Positions 18,260 to 27,655 of a DNA stretch of 64,000 nt are shown here, piece by piece. The position numbers and the translations under genes were made by a program. The notes below the pieces were generated by a model that saw nothing but the letters and a program-made list of their open reading frames with translations, was not told the origin of the DNA and made no database searches. The stretch comes from Pseudomonas sp. HOU2 (GTDB lineage Bacteria > Pseudomonadota > Gammaproteobacteria > Pseudomonadales > Pseudomonadaceae), in assembly GCF_040729435.1 (NCBI RefSeq), contig NZ_CP160398.1, positions 1,984,001-2,048,000 on the forward strand, written 5' to 3'. Numbering within the stretch: the stretch's first letter is position 1; each line of letters starts with the position of its first letter.

Positions 18260-18694
18260 TCAGGCAATCGCCGTCAGCGAGTTGCGATAAAACGGCAGGA
18301 TCAGGTCGCGTGTCAATGGCGCCAGAACGACAGCGGGATCAGTAGCGGGATCGATCCAGAGCACTTCCTCGATTTCGGCAGCGGGCATCACATCGGCGTC
18401 GATGGTCAGCTGAAATATCTGCGCTTGCACCACAAACCCCGGCTCGTTCGCGGCCGGCGCCGAAAACTGGCCGAGAAAAGCGGCCTGCGCCGGATCGATC
18501 TGCAAGCCCAGCTCTTCCTCCAGCTCACGGGCCAGCGCGTGCACCGGCAATTCATGCGCTTCGATCTTGCCACCCGGCTGCATGAACGCCGTGGTGCCGC
18601 GCTTGCGCACCAGCAGGGTCCGGCCTTCGGGGTTGAGCAACAGTGCGGCGGCAATACGGATGAGACCGGAAGGTGGAGCGGAAAAAGTCGACAT
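18260..18694 (-). CDS. Nudix hydrolase
   Basis: A protein of 144 residues with a complete Nudix box, G-x5-E-x7-RELEEELG-L, at GKIEAHE to REELGL-type positions (GGKIEAHELPVHALARELEE). These enzymes cleave nucleoside diphosphate derivatives with divalent metal. The start MSTFSAPPSG at 18694 follows AAAGG; the longer frame upstream runs into the permease gene. It lies just ahead of the exporter gene on the same strand. Confidence 0.88.
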   Translation of the reverse strand: MSTFSAPPSGLIRIAAALLLNPEGRTLLVRKRGTTAFMQPGGKIEAHELPVHALARELEEELGLQIDPAQAAFLGQFSAPAANEPGFVVQAQIFQLTIDADVMPAAEIEEVLWIDPATDPAVVLAPLTRDLILPFYRNSLTAIA

Positions 18695-18770
18695 GTCAGA
18701 CAAAGCCTTTGGTGCAAAAACGGCAAGCATCACATGCTTGCCGTTGCGCAGCAAAGCCGCTGCCGAGATC

Positions 18771-20096
18771 TTACGTGGCTTCCTGGAAATCCATCTCCGG
18801 TGGCTGACGACGAAAGCCGCCCGTGAGCACCGCCAGATACACCACGCCAATCGCCAGCCAGCTCAGGCCCAGATACACCGCCAGGTGATCGAGGCTGACC
18901 ATCAGCCACAAGTCCGCGACCAGCCCGATGAGCGGGAAGATCAGGAACAGCACCAGCTCACGCGGGCCTTTTTTCTCGCCGCCGATCCAGTAGTGAAAAA
19001 TCACCGACAGGTTGACCAGACTGAACGCCAGGAACGCGCCGAAGTTGATGAACGAAGTGGACGTGGTCACGTCGAGTTTCAGCGCCAGCAACGCCACCGC
19101 TGCACACAGCAGAATGCTGTTGACCGGTGTGCCGAAGCGCGCATGCAAGGTGCCGAAAAACGACTTGGGCAACACGCCGTCGCGGCCCATGGCAAACAGC
19201 AGGCGCGAACCACTGGCCTGAGCGGACAGCCCCGAGGCGAACTGGCCGACGATCAAGCCAATGAGGAAGATCGAGACGAACAGATCGCCGCCGATGTTGC
19301 GCGCAATTTCATAGGCCGCCGAGTCGACGCTGTCGAACTGGATCGACGGGTGGGCGATCTGCACGAAGTACGACACGCCGACGAAGATCAGCCCGCCAAT
19401 CAGCGTAATCAACATGATCGCCCGTGGAATGGTGCGGCGTGGGTCGCGGGTTTCTTCAGTCAGCGTGCTGACCGCATCGAAACCGAGGAACGAGTAGCAG
19501 GCGATGGCCGCGCCGCTCATGATCAGCGGCAGCTGCATGTCGCCGTTGAAGAACGGTTTGATCGACCACAGCGGCGTGCGCGCATCGCCACCAATGTAGT
19601 GCACGCACAGCGCGACGAAGGCGATCAGCACCAGAAATTGCACGAGCATCAGCAAGGCGTTGATGCCGTTGGCCAGTTTCAGGCCGATGATGTTGATCGC
19701 GCTGGTGATGCCGATGAACGCCAGTACCCAGATCCACTGCGGGATCGACGGGAACGCCGACGCCAGATACGCCGCGCCGATCAGCCAGATGGCCATCGGC
19801 AGAAACAGGTAATCGAGCAATACCGCCCAACCGGCGATGAAGCCGAGCTTGGGGCTGATCGCCTTGCGCACATAGCTGTAGGCGGAACCGGCGACCGGGA
19901 ACGCAGCGGCCATGCGCCCGTAGCTCATGGCGGTGAAGAACATCGCCACCAGTGCCGCCAGATACGCGGCCGGGACCATGCCGGCGGTGGATTGCGCGAG
20001 GATGCCAAAGGTGCCGAGGACAATGATCGGCGTCATGTAGGCGATGCCGAACAGCACCACCGAGCCTAATGACAGGGTGCGTTGCAAACGAGCCAT
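18771..20096 (-). CDS. APC-superfamily amino acid permease
   Basis: A transporter of 441 residues with about twelve membrane helices and the APC core motif near the start (GSVVLFGIAYMTPIIVLGTFG). The conserved segment CYSFLGFDAVSTLTEETRDPRR is typical of the amino acid-polyamine-organocation superfamily. The start at 20096 has GGAG twelve bases upstream. Immediate neighbours on the same strand and divergent side are a carbon-nitrogen hydrolase and a LuxR regulator, so it probably imports the amide or amino compound that the hydrolase acts on; this is inference. Confidence 0.88.
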   Translation of the reverse strand: MARLQRTLSLGSVVLFGIAYMTPIIVLGTFGILAQSTAGMVPAAYLAALVAMFFTAMSYGRMAAAFPVAGSAYSYVRKAISPKLGFIAGWAVLLDYLFLPMAIWLIGAAYLASAFPSIPQWIWVLAFIGITSAINIIGLKLANGINALLMLVQFLVLIAFVALCVHYIGGDARTPLWSIKPFFNGDMQLPLIMSGAAIACYSFLGFDAVSTLTEETRDPRRTIPRAIMLITLIGGLIFVGVSYFVQIAHPSIQFDSVDSAAYEIARNIGGDLFVSIFLIGLIVGQFASGLSAQASGSRLLFAMGRDGVLPKSFFGTLHARFGTPVNSILLCAAVALLALKLDVTTSTSFINFGAFLAFSLVNLSVIFHYWIGGEKKGPRELVLFLIFPLIGLVADLWLMVSLDHLAVYLGLSWLAIGVVYLAVLTGGFRRQPPEMDFQEAT

Positions 20097-20210
20097 GAGC
20101 GACTTACTCCGAATTTTATTGGATTTATGGCAGAGCCGAGTTCGGCGAATGTTTCGGGTGTGGCTTTGTTTTTTTTTCGATCAAGCAGGTGTGTTGTCTG
20201 GACTGGCCTC

Positions 20211-20274
20211 TTCGCGAGCAAGCTCGCTCCCACAGTGACCCCCGCTCCCCTGTGGGAGCGAGCTTGCTCGCGAA
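20211..20274. repeat. REP inverted pair, family 4 (GTGGGAGCGAGCTTGCTCGCGAA)
   Basis: TTCGCGAGCAAGCTCGCTCC and its reverse complement, separated by 19 bases, lie between the hydrolase stop and the permease start. This is the only copy of this family in the window. Confidence 0.86.
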
Positions 20275-20303
20275 GGCGTCAGCCCGACCGACACAGAACC
20301 GGA

Positions 20304-21125
20304 TCAGCGCGCAGGAATCAGCAACTCACGCAATCCGCACGCGTGCTCCACCACCTCCCCCGGCAGCTTCAACCGCTGATCATCCAAATAGCGATAATCC
20401 TTGCGCGCAATCTCCAACCGGTCGAAATCCAGCTCGACGCTGAACTGCCCTTCTTCACGTCCAGCTTCGAACAGCAACGTCCCCAGCGGATCGACCAGCG
20501 CACTGCCGCCGGCAAACATCAAGCCGTCATCCCCGGCCTCGACGCGGTTGACCATCAACGCAAACGCCTGATTCTCCTGCGCCCGGGCCATGATCGCGGT
20601 GCGGTGGGTCGGGGCGTACGGGTCCATGTTGCCGTTGGTCACGATCAGCAACTCGGCGCCCAGTTGTGCCAGGGCGCGGGCGGATTCGGGGAACTCGATG
20701 TCGTAGCAGATCAGCAGGCCGACGCGTACGCCGTTCCATTCACAGGTGGCGTAACGATCGCCGGCCTCGAACACACCGCGATCCGACGCCCAGAGGTGGG
20801 TTTTGCGATATTTCAGCGCGATGCCTTCCGGGGTGATCAGCAGCGTGGTGTTGTAGAAGCGCCCGTTATCGTTCTCGGCCATGCCGATCACCACGGCGAT
20901 GTTGCGCTCGCGGGCCGAAGTCTGCACGGCGCGGACGGTCGGGCCATCCAGCGGCTCGGCGATCTGCGCCACGGTGTCAGCGCTCGGGAAGCCCATCAGG
21001 TGGGTTTCCGGGAATACGATCAGTTGTGTGTCGGCGGCGCACGCGGCAATCGCCGTGAGAGCACGTTCGAGGTTGTACGCCGTGTCTTTGTCACGGCCCG
21101 CCAGTTGGGCGAGTTCGACTTTCAT
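20304..21125 (-). CDS. Carbon-nitrogen hydrolase (nitrilase superfamily amidase)
   Basis: An enzyme of 273 residues with the full Glu-Lys-Cys triad of the nitrilase superfamily: E40 in VFPE, K108 in YRKTHLW and C140 in LLICYDIEFPE. It should hydrolyse an amide bond through a thioester intermediate. Length and sequence feel close to the R-stereoselective amidase type known from Pseudomonas, but I cannot verify that. It lies between the permease gene (same strand, REP pair between) and the divergent LuxR-type regulator at 21250, a layout suggesting a small catabolic unit. Confidence 0.88.
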   Translation of the reverse strand: MKVELAQLAGRDKDTAYNLERALTAIAACAADTQLIVFPETHLMGFPSADTVAQIAEPLDGPTVRAVQTSARERNIAVVIGMAENDNGRFYNTTLLITPEGIALKYRKTHLWASDRGVFEAGDRYATCEWNGVRVGLLICYDIEFPESARALAQLGAELLIVTNGNMDPYAPTHRTAIMARAQENQAFALMVNRVEAGDDGLMFAGGSALVDPLGTLLFEAGREEGQFSVELDFDRLEIARKDYRYLDDQRLKLPGEVVEHACGLRELLIPAR

Positions 21126-21249
21126 CGCGAGTCCTTGTGGTCATGGCCGGGCGCTGAAAGATTGCCCGGTGGCTGTCTGTGGGCCAGTATGCGCAGCAAG
21201 CAACCGGCCAGGGAATCACGCGGCCGGGGTAACCCGATAGGGGTAGTCC

Positions 21250-22050
21250 ATGTCCGTTTCATTTGATGACATCACCTGGCACCGCGCCGTCGGGCAACTG
21301 ATCGACGCGCTGGACAAGCCGAATTTCTGGGCGCAACTGGTGCGTCTGCTTGACCAGTACGTGGCATTCGATAGCTGGGTGGCGCTGCTGTTCAGTGCCG
21401 ATCAGCACCCGCAGGTATTCGCCGAATGCCCCGGCGAAGACGGCAGTCCCGACCCGCTGTTTCAGGATTATCTGCGCGGGTTGTATCTGCTCGACCCGTT
21501 CTACATCGCCTGCCGCGAGCAGTCGCGCACCGGTTTATACCGCCTGTCCGAGGTGGCGCCGGAGCATTTCGAGCTGACCGAGTATTACCAGCGATACTTT
21601 CGTCTGAATGTGGTCGCCGACGAAATCCAGTTCAATTGCCAGCTCGAAGGTGAGCGCACGTTGTGCCTGTCGCTGGGCAGTGAAAAACGTTTCACTGGCG
21701 AACAGATCGCTTTGCTGTCTTTGATCCAGCCGTGGGTGCTGGGCTTGTTGCGTCAGCGCCTGCCGTACGAGATCAACCAGACCGTGGCCCTCGCTACCGC
21801 ACCTGCACCGGCGGACTGGCGGGTGCAACTGGAAGCGTCGGTGCAACAACTCAAAGGCGCGCAACTGACCGCCCGGGAGCTGGATGTCGGGCGGTTGATG
21901 CTCAGCGGTTGCTCCAGTAAAGAAATCGCCCGTAAGCTGGAAATCTCCGTCGAAACCGTGAAAGTCCATAAGAAACACATGTACAGCAAGCTGGGGATCA
22001 AATCCCAGTCGGAGCTGTTTTCGATTTTTCTCCAGGCGCAGAACGCCTGA
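21250..22050 (+). CDS. LuxR-family transcriptional regulator
   Basis: A regulator of 266 residues. The C-terminal LuxR-type helix-turn-helix spans about 200-262 (LTARELDVGRLMLSGCSSKE, then ISVETVKVHKKHMYSKLGIK). The N-terminal 180 residues form a GAF-like or autoinducer-domain-like region without an obvious signal motif. It is divergent from the amidase and permease genes across a 124-bp gap and may control them. A GGGG at 21239-21242 precedes the ATG. Confidence 0.88.
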   Translation: MSVSFDDITWHRAVGQLIDALDKPNFWAQLVRLLDQYVAFDSWVALLFSADQHPQVFAECPGEDGSPDPLFQDYLRGLYLLDPFYIACREQSRTGLYRLSEVAPEHFELTEYYQRYFRLNVVADEIQFNCQLEGERTLCLSLGSEKRFTGEQIALLSLIQPWVLGLLRQRLPYEINQTVALATAPAPADWRVQLEASVQQLKGAQLTARELDVGRLMLSGCSSKEIARKLEISVETVKVHKKHMYSKLGIKSQSELFSIFLQAQNA

Positions 22051-22093
22051 AAAAGCCTTGGTACGCAGGAGATCTCTGAAGCTTGGAATTCCC

Positions 22094-22226
22094 TGTGGCG
22101 AGGGAGCTTGCTCCCGATCGACTACGCAGCAGTCGCAAAACCTGGTCACGCGATGCAGCAGACAGACCGTGATGGCCAGGTTGGGGGCTGCTGCGCAACC
22201 CAGCGGGAGCAAGCTCCCTCGCCACA
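22094..22226. repeat. REPIN, family 1
   Basis: Inverted pair of the GTGGCGAGGGAGCTTGCTCCC core between the LuxR gene and the FMN-binding protein gene. Confidence 0.9.
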
Positions 22227-22284
22227 AGAGCAAGCCAGTCTGCGCGCCATGGGTAACCATTGAGTCCGAACCCAAGGAAACCGT

Positions 22285-23904
22285 ATGAGCCTGTCACTCC
22301 TGAGCCGCTACGCCTTCTTTGCCGTCTGCGTGATTTTCACCCTCGCCAGCCTGCCCTTTCTCGAACACGACTGGCTGTGGCCGATCACCGCCGTCACCGG
22401 CGTGCTGAGCCTGCTCGGTCTGTTCGATCTGCTGCAGAGCCCGCACGCGGTGCGCCGCAACTACCCGATCCTGGGCAACATCCGTTATCTGGTCGAAGGC
22501 ATACGCCCGGAGATCCGCCAGTACCTGCTGGAATCCGACAGCGACGCCCTGCCCTTCTCCCGTGCCCAGCGCTCGCTGGTGTATTCGCGGGCGAAAAATG
22601 AAAGCGCCGACAAGCCGTTCGGTACTTTGATCGATGTGTATCAATCAGGCTTTGAATTCATCGGCCACTCGATGCGCCCGGCGCCGTTGAGCGACCCGAG
22701 CAGTTTTCGCGTCACCGTCGGCGGCCCGCAGTGCACGCAGCCGTATTCGGCCTCGGTGTTCAACATTTCCGCGATGAGTTTCGGTTCGCTTAGCGCCAAC
22801 GCGATCCGTGCGTTGAACCAGGGCGCCAAACTCGGCAACTTCGCCCACGACACCGGCGAAGGCAGCATCAGCCCGTATCACCGCGAACACGGCGGCGACC
22901 TGACCTGGGAACTGGGCAGCGGCTACTTTGGTTGCCGCACCAGCGACGGTCGATTCGACCCGGAACGCTTCGCCACCCAGGCGCAGAATCCGCAGGTGCG
23001 GATGATCGAAATCAAGATGAGCCAGGGCGCCAAACCCGGCCACGGCGGGATCCTGCCCAAGCACAAGGTCACCCAGGAAATCGCCGACACCCGCGGCATC
23101 ATGATGGGCGAAGACTGCATCTCGCCGTCACGCCACAGCGCGTTCTCCACGCCGATCGAAATGATGCATTTCATCCAGCAACTGCGTGAACTGTCCGGCG
23201 GCAAACCGGTGGGTTTCAAGTTCTGCCTCGGGCATCCGTGGGAGTTCATGGGCATCGCCAAGGCCATGCTGGAAACCGGCATCCTGCCGGACTTCATCGT
23301 GGTCGACGGCAAGGAAGGCGGCACCGGCGCCGCGCCGGTCGAATTCACCGACCACATCGGCGTGCCGATGCGCGAGGGCTTGCTGTTTGTGCACAACACC
23401 CTGGTCGGCCTGAATCTGCGTGACAAGATCAAACTCGGCGCCAGCGGCAAGATCGTCAGCGCCTTCGACATCGCCAGCGTGCTGGCCATCGGCGCCGACT
23501 GGGCCAACTCCGCGCGCGGTTTCATGTTCGCCATCGGCTGCATCCAGTCGCAAAGCTGCCACACCAACAAATGCCCGACCGGCGTCGCCACCCAGGACGC
23601 CCTGCGCCAACGCGCCCTCGTCGTCCCGGACAAGGCCCAGCGCGTCTACAACTTCCACCGCAACACGCTCAAGGCACTGGCGGAAATGCTCGCCGCCGCA
23701 GGTCTTGAGCATCCGTCGCAACTGTCGGCCAAGCATCTGGTGCGACGCATGTCGGCTACCGAGATCAAATTGTTCTCGCAGCTGCATGTGTTTCTGAAAC
23801 CGGGGGAATTGCTCACGGGTGAGGTGAATGGCGAGTTCTATTCGCGGATGTGGCAGATGGCGCGGGCGGACAGTTTTGAGCCGCAGGAAATAGCCGCAGC
23901 ATGA
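22285..23904 (+). CDS. Membrane-anchored FMN-binding glutamate synthase family protein
   Basis: A protein of 539 residues. Two membrane helices lie near residues 8-25 and 30-48. The rest matches the FMN-binding, glutamate synthase large-subunit domain: SFGSLSANAIRALNQGAKLG, ISQGAKPGHGGILP-like EIKMSQGAKPGHGG, DFIVVDGKEGGTGAAP and the cysteine cluster C419-x5-C425-x4-C430 (CIQSQSCHTNKCP) that would hold an iron-sulfur centre. The amidotransferase domain of true GltB is absent. Such stand-alone proteins are common in Pseudomonas; the substrate is not known. Confidence 0.88.
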   Translation: MSLSLLSRYAFFAVCVIFTLASLPFLEHDWLWPITAVTGVLSLLGLFDLLQSPHAVRRNYPILGNIRYLVEGIRPEIRQYLLESDSDALPFSRAQRSLVYSRAKNESADKPFGTLIDVYQSGFEFIGHSMRPAPLSDPSSFRVTVGGPQCTQPYSASVFNISAMSFGSLSANAIRALNQGAKLGNFAHDTGEGSISPYHREHGGDLTWELGSGYFGCRTSDGRFDPERFATQAQNPQVRMIEIKMSQGAKPGHGGILPKHKVTQEIADTRGIMMGEDCISPSRHSAFSTPIEMMHFIQQLRELSGGKPVGFKFCLGHPWEFMGIAKAMLETGILPDFIVVDGKEGGTGAAPVEFTDHIGVPMREGLLFVHNTLVGLNLRDKIKLGASGKIVSAFDIASVLAIGADWANSARGFMFAIGCIQSQSCHTNKCPTGVATQDALRQRALVVPDKAQRVYNFHRNTLKALAEMLAAAGLEHPSQLSAKHLVRRMSATEIKLFSQLHVFLKPGELLTGEVNGEFYSRMWQMARADSFEPQEIAAA

Positions 23905-23940
23905 TGATCGATGCGCCAGTCTGATCGGCAGGCTGGCGCC

Positions 23941-24303
23941 TCAGCGTCGTTGCTGGCGAAACAGCACCAAGCGGAAAAAGCCATAACCCAACATCAGGTT
24001 CAGCGCGGTAAACACCGTCACCGTCAGCAGGCCATGCCAGCCACGCGCATCGGCAATCGAACCGATGCCGAAACTGGCTCCGCCCATCAGCCCGATAAAC
24101 AGCAAATAGCCGAATACAGGCGTTTTACTGTCGAAGGTGTAGAGCATATTCACGTAAAACGAGAACGCCGCCGCCACGCAGAACGCGGCGAAGTTACTGG
24201 CTGCCTGGGTCAATCCGATGGCGCTGCACAGGACGAAAAAAATCTGCCAGTGGATCAGGGCATCGGCGATTCCAATCACTGTCAGCGCGGGAGATCCTTT
24301 CAT
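23941..24303 (-). CDS. GtrA-family small membrane protein
   Basis: A protein of 120 residues with four membrane helices and the GtrA pattern (ASNFAAFCVAAAFSFYVNMLYTF, then GYGFFRLVLF). GtrA proteins are thought to move lipid-linked sugars across the inner membrane for O-antigen glucosylation. It follows the GtrII-like gene on the same strand, 114 bases downstream. The middle partner gtrB is absent. Confidence 0.82.
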   Translation of the reverse strand: MKGSPALTVIGIADALIHWQIFFVLCSAIGLTQAASNFAAFCVAAAFSFYVNMLYTFDSKTPVFGYLLFIGLMGGASFGIGSIADARGWHGLLTVTVFTALNLMLGYGFFRLVLFRQQRR

Positions 24304-24417
24304 TACCGTTCCTTGCCGTGGCTTCGTCCGGCCGAGTTTCGAAGCTAGGGCATGGCGCTTGAATGGTCTACTGTCAGAAATTACAGGTACAGGGTGGATT
24401 GCGACGGACGGTCGGCC

Positions 24418-25905
24418 TTACCACTGCAGCTTTCTGCCGTGAGGCGGCTCTTTCATGACGATGAAACCGTAATCGCCAATCAGGTAAATCCGGTAATACA
24501 GGCTGTCCACCAGCGCTGGAAAACCCTGATAGCCAACGCGGGTGGCGTTGCGCCGTTCGCGTTCGGCGACCACGTTGGTGATGCCCGCTGACGGCAGGCT
24601 TTCCGCGAGGATGAAGTAGTCGACGTTGAGCAAATAGTGCAGCACCGGCAGCCGTTTGAATGAACCGGTCGCACTGGCCAGCCAGCGATCGGAGTAGCTC
24701 ACCGAGAGGTAAATCCGCTTGGCTTCACGCAGCTCGCGATGGGCGGCGATGTCGTGGCTCAGGCTGTACAGCGCACTGGTGGAGAAGGTTTTCTGCAGGC
24801 TCAGCACCCGGCCATAGGCGAAGGACAGCGAGAGTGTCGCCAGCAGCGGGATGATCAGCAGCAACGGCAAGCGACGGTGTCCGGATGCCAGCCCAATGTG
24901 CGCCAGATAGAACAATCCCGACAGCAACACGCCGAACCCCATCAGGGTGCGCGCGCCCTCATTGAAATCCCGAAACAGCAGGGTGATCCCCGGCACCAGC
25001 AAGGCCAGAACGGGCAGCGTCAGCAAGCACAGCAGCAGGGTTGGCCACCGGTGCTGTCGGTACTGAACCAGTCGCACAATGCCGGCGATCGCACCCAACA
25101 CCAGTGCCGCGAAAACCCACGAGTAGCCGCCGTGAAACAGCAGTGCGACGTTTTGCAGAACCCGCGTGAAATTGATGCCGATCTGCAACAGCGGGTTGGT
25201 GTCCAGATTCAACAGATCCGTTTTTCGCAACGTCTCCATGAACGGGTAAGCCGTGACGCTGTAGATCAGGATCCCAAGGCCTGCCTGTGCGAGCTTCCAG
25301 CCCACCATCCGCAGGATCTCCGGCCACGGCATTTGCCGCTGAACAGCCCTGATCAACTCGACACAACACAGACCGAGAAACACATTAAAGCTGATCTGAT
25401 ACAGCCCGATCGCCAATCCCAGCAACGCCGCCGGCACCAGCCAGCGCTGCACCCGCGATGCACCTTCGAACGTGATGGCGCAGATCACCGCGACCATGCT
25501 CAGGGCCATGATCGGGCCGTCGTATTGGTAGGACAGGTTCTGCAACAGGAACGGGTTGTACCAGAGCGGCAACGCAACGAGACAAGAGGCCAGCGTCGGT
25601 TCAGTGAAGTAGTGAAACGTCAGGCGGGTCAGCGCCAGGCTCATCGCAACCGAGGCGAGCAACAGCGGCAAGGGGAAGATGTTCGGTGCAGCATCGGTAA
25701 AGGTCAGCGCCTGAAAAAACCAGTCGGCAAACAACCGCCCCTGCCCGGACCAGGCATTGCCGGCGGCCAGTGAGCGCCAGTTGTCATCGATGTAGGGGAA
25801 GTCGGCGAGGATCAGGGGCAGGACGTACAACGAGGTGGCAAGCAGGAAGAACAGCGCGACCTGACGCTGACTGAGTTCTCGATCGAGAAAAGCGCTCGTC
25901 CTCAT
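24418..25905 (-). CDS. GtrII-like membrane glucosyltransferase
   Basis: A protein of 495 residues with about ten to eleven membrane helices. The segment YNPFLLQNLSYQYDGPIMAL with the N-P-F...S-Y-x-Y-D pattern is typical of the GtrII family, which transfers glucose from a lipid carrier to O-antigen in the periplasm. A soluble C-terminal region (about 385-495) follows. The start is the ATG at 25903-25905 preceded by GAGG; a TTG 18 bases earlier is less likely. It appears paired with the GtrA-type gene and may modify the surface polysaccharide. Confidence 0.8.
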   Translation of the reverse strand: MRTSAFLDRELSQRQVALFFLLATSLYVLPLILADFPYIDDNWRSLAAGNAWSGQGRLFADWFFQALTFTDAAPNIFPLPLLLASVAMSLALTRLTFHYFTEPTLASCLVALPLWYNPFLLQNLSYQYDGPIMALSMVAVICAITFEGASRVQRWLVPAALLGLAIGLYQISFNVFLGLCCVELIRAVQRQMPWPEILRMVGWKLAQAGLGILIYSVTAYPFMETLRKTDLLNLDTNPLLQIGINFTRVLQNVALLFHGGYSWVFAALVLGAIAGIVRLVQYRQHRWPTLLLCLLTLPVLALLVPGITLLFRDFNEGARTLMGFGVLLSGLFYLAHIGLASGHRRLPLLLIIPLLATLSLSFAYGRVLSLQKTFSTSALYSLSHDIAAHRELREAKRIYLSVSYSDRWLASATGSFKRLPVLHYLLNVDYFILAESLPSAGITNVVAERERRNATRVGYQGFPALVDSLYYRIYLIGDYGFIVMKEPPHGRKLQW

Positions 25906-26006
25906 GTTCGCGCCTCGGTTCAATGCTGCGCGGAATGTGAATCTGATAGAAATGTGAGCGTTTTCAGGTGAGTTGGATCGTTCTTTCAGACCAGCGGTAA
26001 AACGTC

Positions 26007-26085
26007 AAAAGATCGCAGCCTGCGGCAGCTCCTGCAGGGTGAATAAATATCCCGTGTAGGAGCTGCCGCAGGCTGCGATCTTTTG
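26007..26085. repeat. REP inverted pair, family 2 (outward order)
   Basis: GATCGCAGCCTGCGGCAGCT comes first and AGCTGCCGCAGGCTGCGATC second, the opposite order to the pair at 8410. It lies between the GtrII-like start and the permease stop. Confidence 0.86.
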
Positions 26086-26108
26086 CTTTTACTATCGAGC
26101 GTTACCGC

Positions 26109-27527
26109 TTACGAAACCGAACGCACCGCGCCCTGCGTTTCACCGGTCGGCTGCAACTTGAACACGTAGAACAACACCGTCAGCAGCACCAGGAACACCG
26201 GCCCCACATACAACGCCACGCGGGTGTCCGGGAAGTACGCCATCAGGCCGACCACCAGCACCAGGAAGGCCAGCGCGCAGTACGAACTGACCGGGTACAG
26301 CCACATCTTGTATTTCAGCCCGGCACGTTCGCTGGCGCTCAGGCCTTTGCGGAATTTCAGTTGCGCCAGCAGGATCATCACCCAGGTCCAGATCGCGCCG
26401 AAGGTGGCGATCGACGTCACCCAGACGAAGACCTTCTCCGGCACCAGGTAGTTGAGCAGCACGCCGATCAGCAGCGCGAAAATCGACAACAGCAGCGCAC
26501 GACGTGGCACGCCATTGGAGGTCTTGGCGAAACCGGCCGGGGCCTGGCCGTTCTGCGCCAGGCTGTAGAGCATGCGCCCGGTGCTGAAGATGCCACCGTT
26601 GCACGACGACAGCGCTGCAGTGATCACCACGAAGTTGATGATGCCGGCGGCGGTCTTGATGCCCAGACGCTCGAACGTCATCACGAACGGGCTGCCCTGG
26701 GTGCCGATTTCGTTCCACGGGTAGATCGACAGGATCACGAACAGCGCGCCGACGTAGAACAGCAGAATCCGCCAGAACACCGAGCCGATCGCATTCGGGA
26801 TGGTTTTCTGCGGGTTGCGCGCTTCACCGGCGGTCAGGCCGATCATCTCGACACCGAGGTAGGCGAACATGACCATTTGCAGGGACATCAGCACACCGGT
26901 CACGCCGTTGGGCATGAAGCCGCCGTGGGCCCACAGGTTGGAAATCCCCAGCGCCACGCCGTCGTTGCCGAAACCGAAGGCAATGATGCCGACGCCGCCG
27001 ATGACCATGGCGATGATGGTGACGATCTTGATCAGGGCAAACCAGAACTCGAATTCACCGAAGGCTTTTACCGCGATCAGGTTGATCGAGCCCATGCTGA
27101 CCAACGCCGCGAGGGCCCAGATCCAGCGCGGCACATCGGGGAACCAGATGCCCATGTACACGGCGACGGCGGTGATTTCCGCGACGCAGGTCACCAGCCA
27201 CAGGAACCAGTAGTTCCAGCCGGTGAGAAAACCCGCCAGCGGACCGAGATAATCCTGGGCATAGCGGCTGAACGAGCCGGCCACCGGATTGTGCACGGCC
27301 ATTTCACCGAGGGCGCGCATGATCACCAGGATCGCCAGGCCACCGAGAATGTACGACAGCATGATCGCCGGACCGGCCATTTCAATGGCCTTGGCCGAAC
27401 CCAGGAACAGGCCGACACCGATACAGGCGCCGAGCGCCATCAGGCGGATATGCCGTTCACCGAGTTCGCGTTTGAGCGGGCCGCCGTGAGCGGTCTCGCC
27501 ATGGGGCAGGTGATTGCCGACTGGCAT
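26109..27527 (-). CDS. Amino acid permease, AAT family (ProY/ThrP-like)
   Basis: A permease of 472 residues with twelve predicted helices. The start LKRELGERHIRLMALGACIG and the motif VMFAYLGVEMIGLTAGEARN mark the bacterial amino acid transporter (AAT) branch of the APC superfamily, which includes proline, threonine, histidine and aromatic amino acid symporters. I cannot fix the substrate. An uncommon 22-bp palindrome lies 107 bp upstream (27634-27655) and could be its operator. Confidence 0.88.
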   Translation of the reverse strand: MPVGNHLPHGETAHGGPLKRELGERHIRLMALGACIGVGLFLGSAKAIEMAGPAIMLSYILGGLAILVIMRALGEMAVHNPVAGSFSRYAQDYLGPLAGFLTGWNYWFLWLVTCVAEITAVAVYMGIWFPDVPRWIWALAALVSMGSINLIAVKAFGEFEFWFALIKIVTIIAMVIGGVGIIAFGFGNDGVALGISNLWAHGGFMPNGVTGVLMSLQMVMFAYLGVEMIGLTAGEARNPQKTIPNAIGSVFWRILLFYVGALFVILSIYPWNEIGTQGSPFVMTFERLGIKTAAGIINFVVITAALSSCNGGIFSTGRMLYSLAQNGQAPAGFAKTSNGVPRRALLLSIFALLIGVLLNYLVPEKVFVWVTSIATFGAIWTWVMILLAQLKFRKGLSASERAGLKYKMWLYPVSSYCALAFLVLVVGLMAYFPDTRVALYVGPVFLVLLTVLFYVFKLQPTGETQGAVRSVS

Positions 27528-27633
27528 AGGGATACAACCTCGTCTTGTTATTGGATATGACCACCGAGTGGCGAAGCGTCGACCGATAGGCCCTGGCTTG
27601 CCGAAACCGCGCCGGCCTCGTGGGCAAACGCGC

Positions 27634-27655
27634 CTTGCAGGTCCCGACCTGCAAG
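27634..27655. promoter_or_regulatory. Perfect 22-bp palindrome CTTGCAGGTC-CC-GACCTGCAAG
   Basis: Two 10-base arms with a two-base centre. The loop is too small for an ideal RNA hairpin, so a protein-binding operator for the permease gene at 27527 is the likelier reading. The binding protein is unknown. Confidence 0.6.

Noticed and set aside
18567..20069. 500-codon plus-strand frame opposite the APC permease
   Set aside because: Low-complexity, charge-rich translation (QRDR-type) typical of antisense to membrane protein genes.
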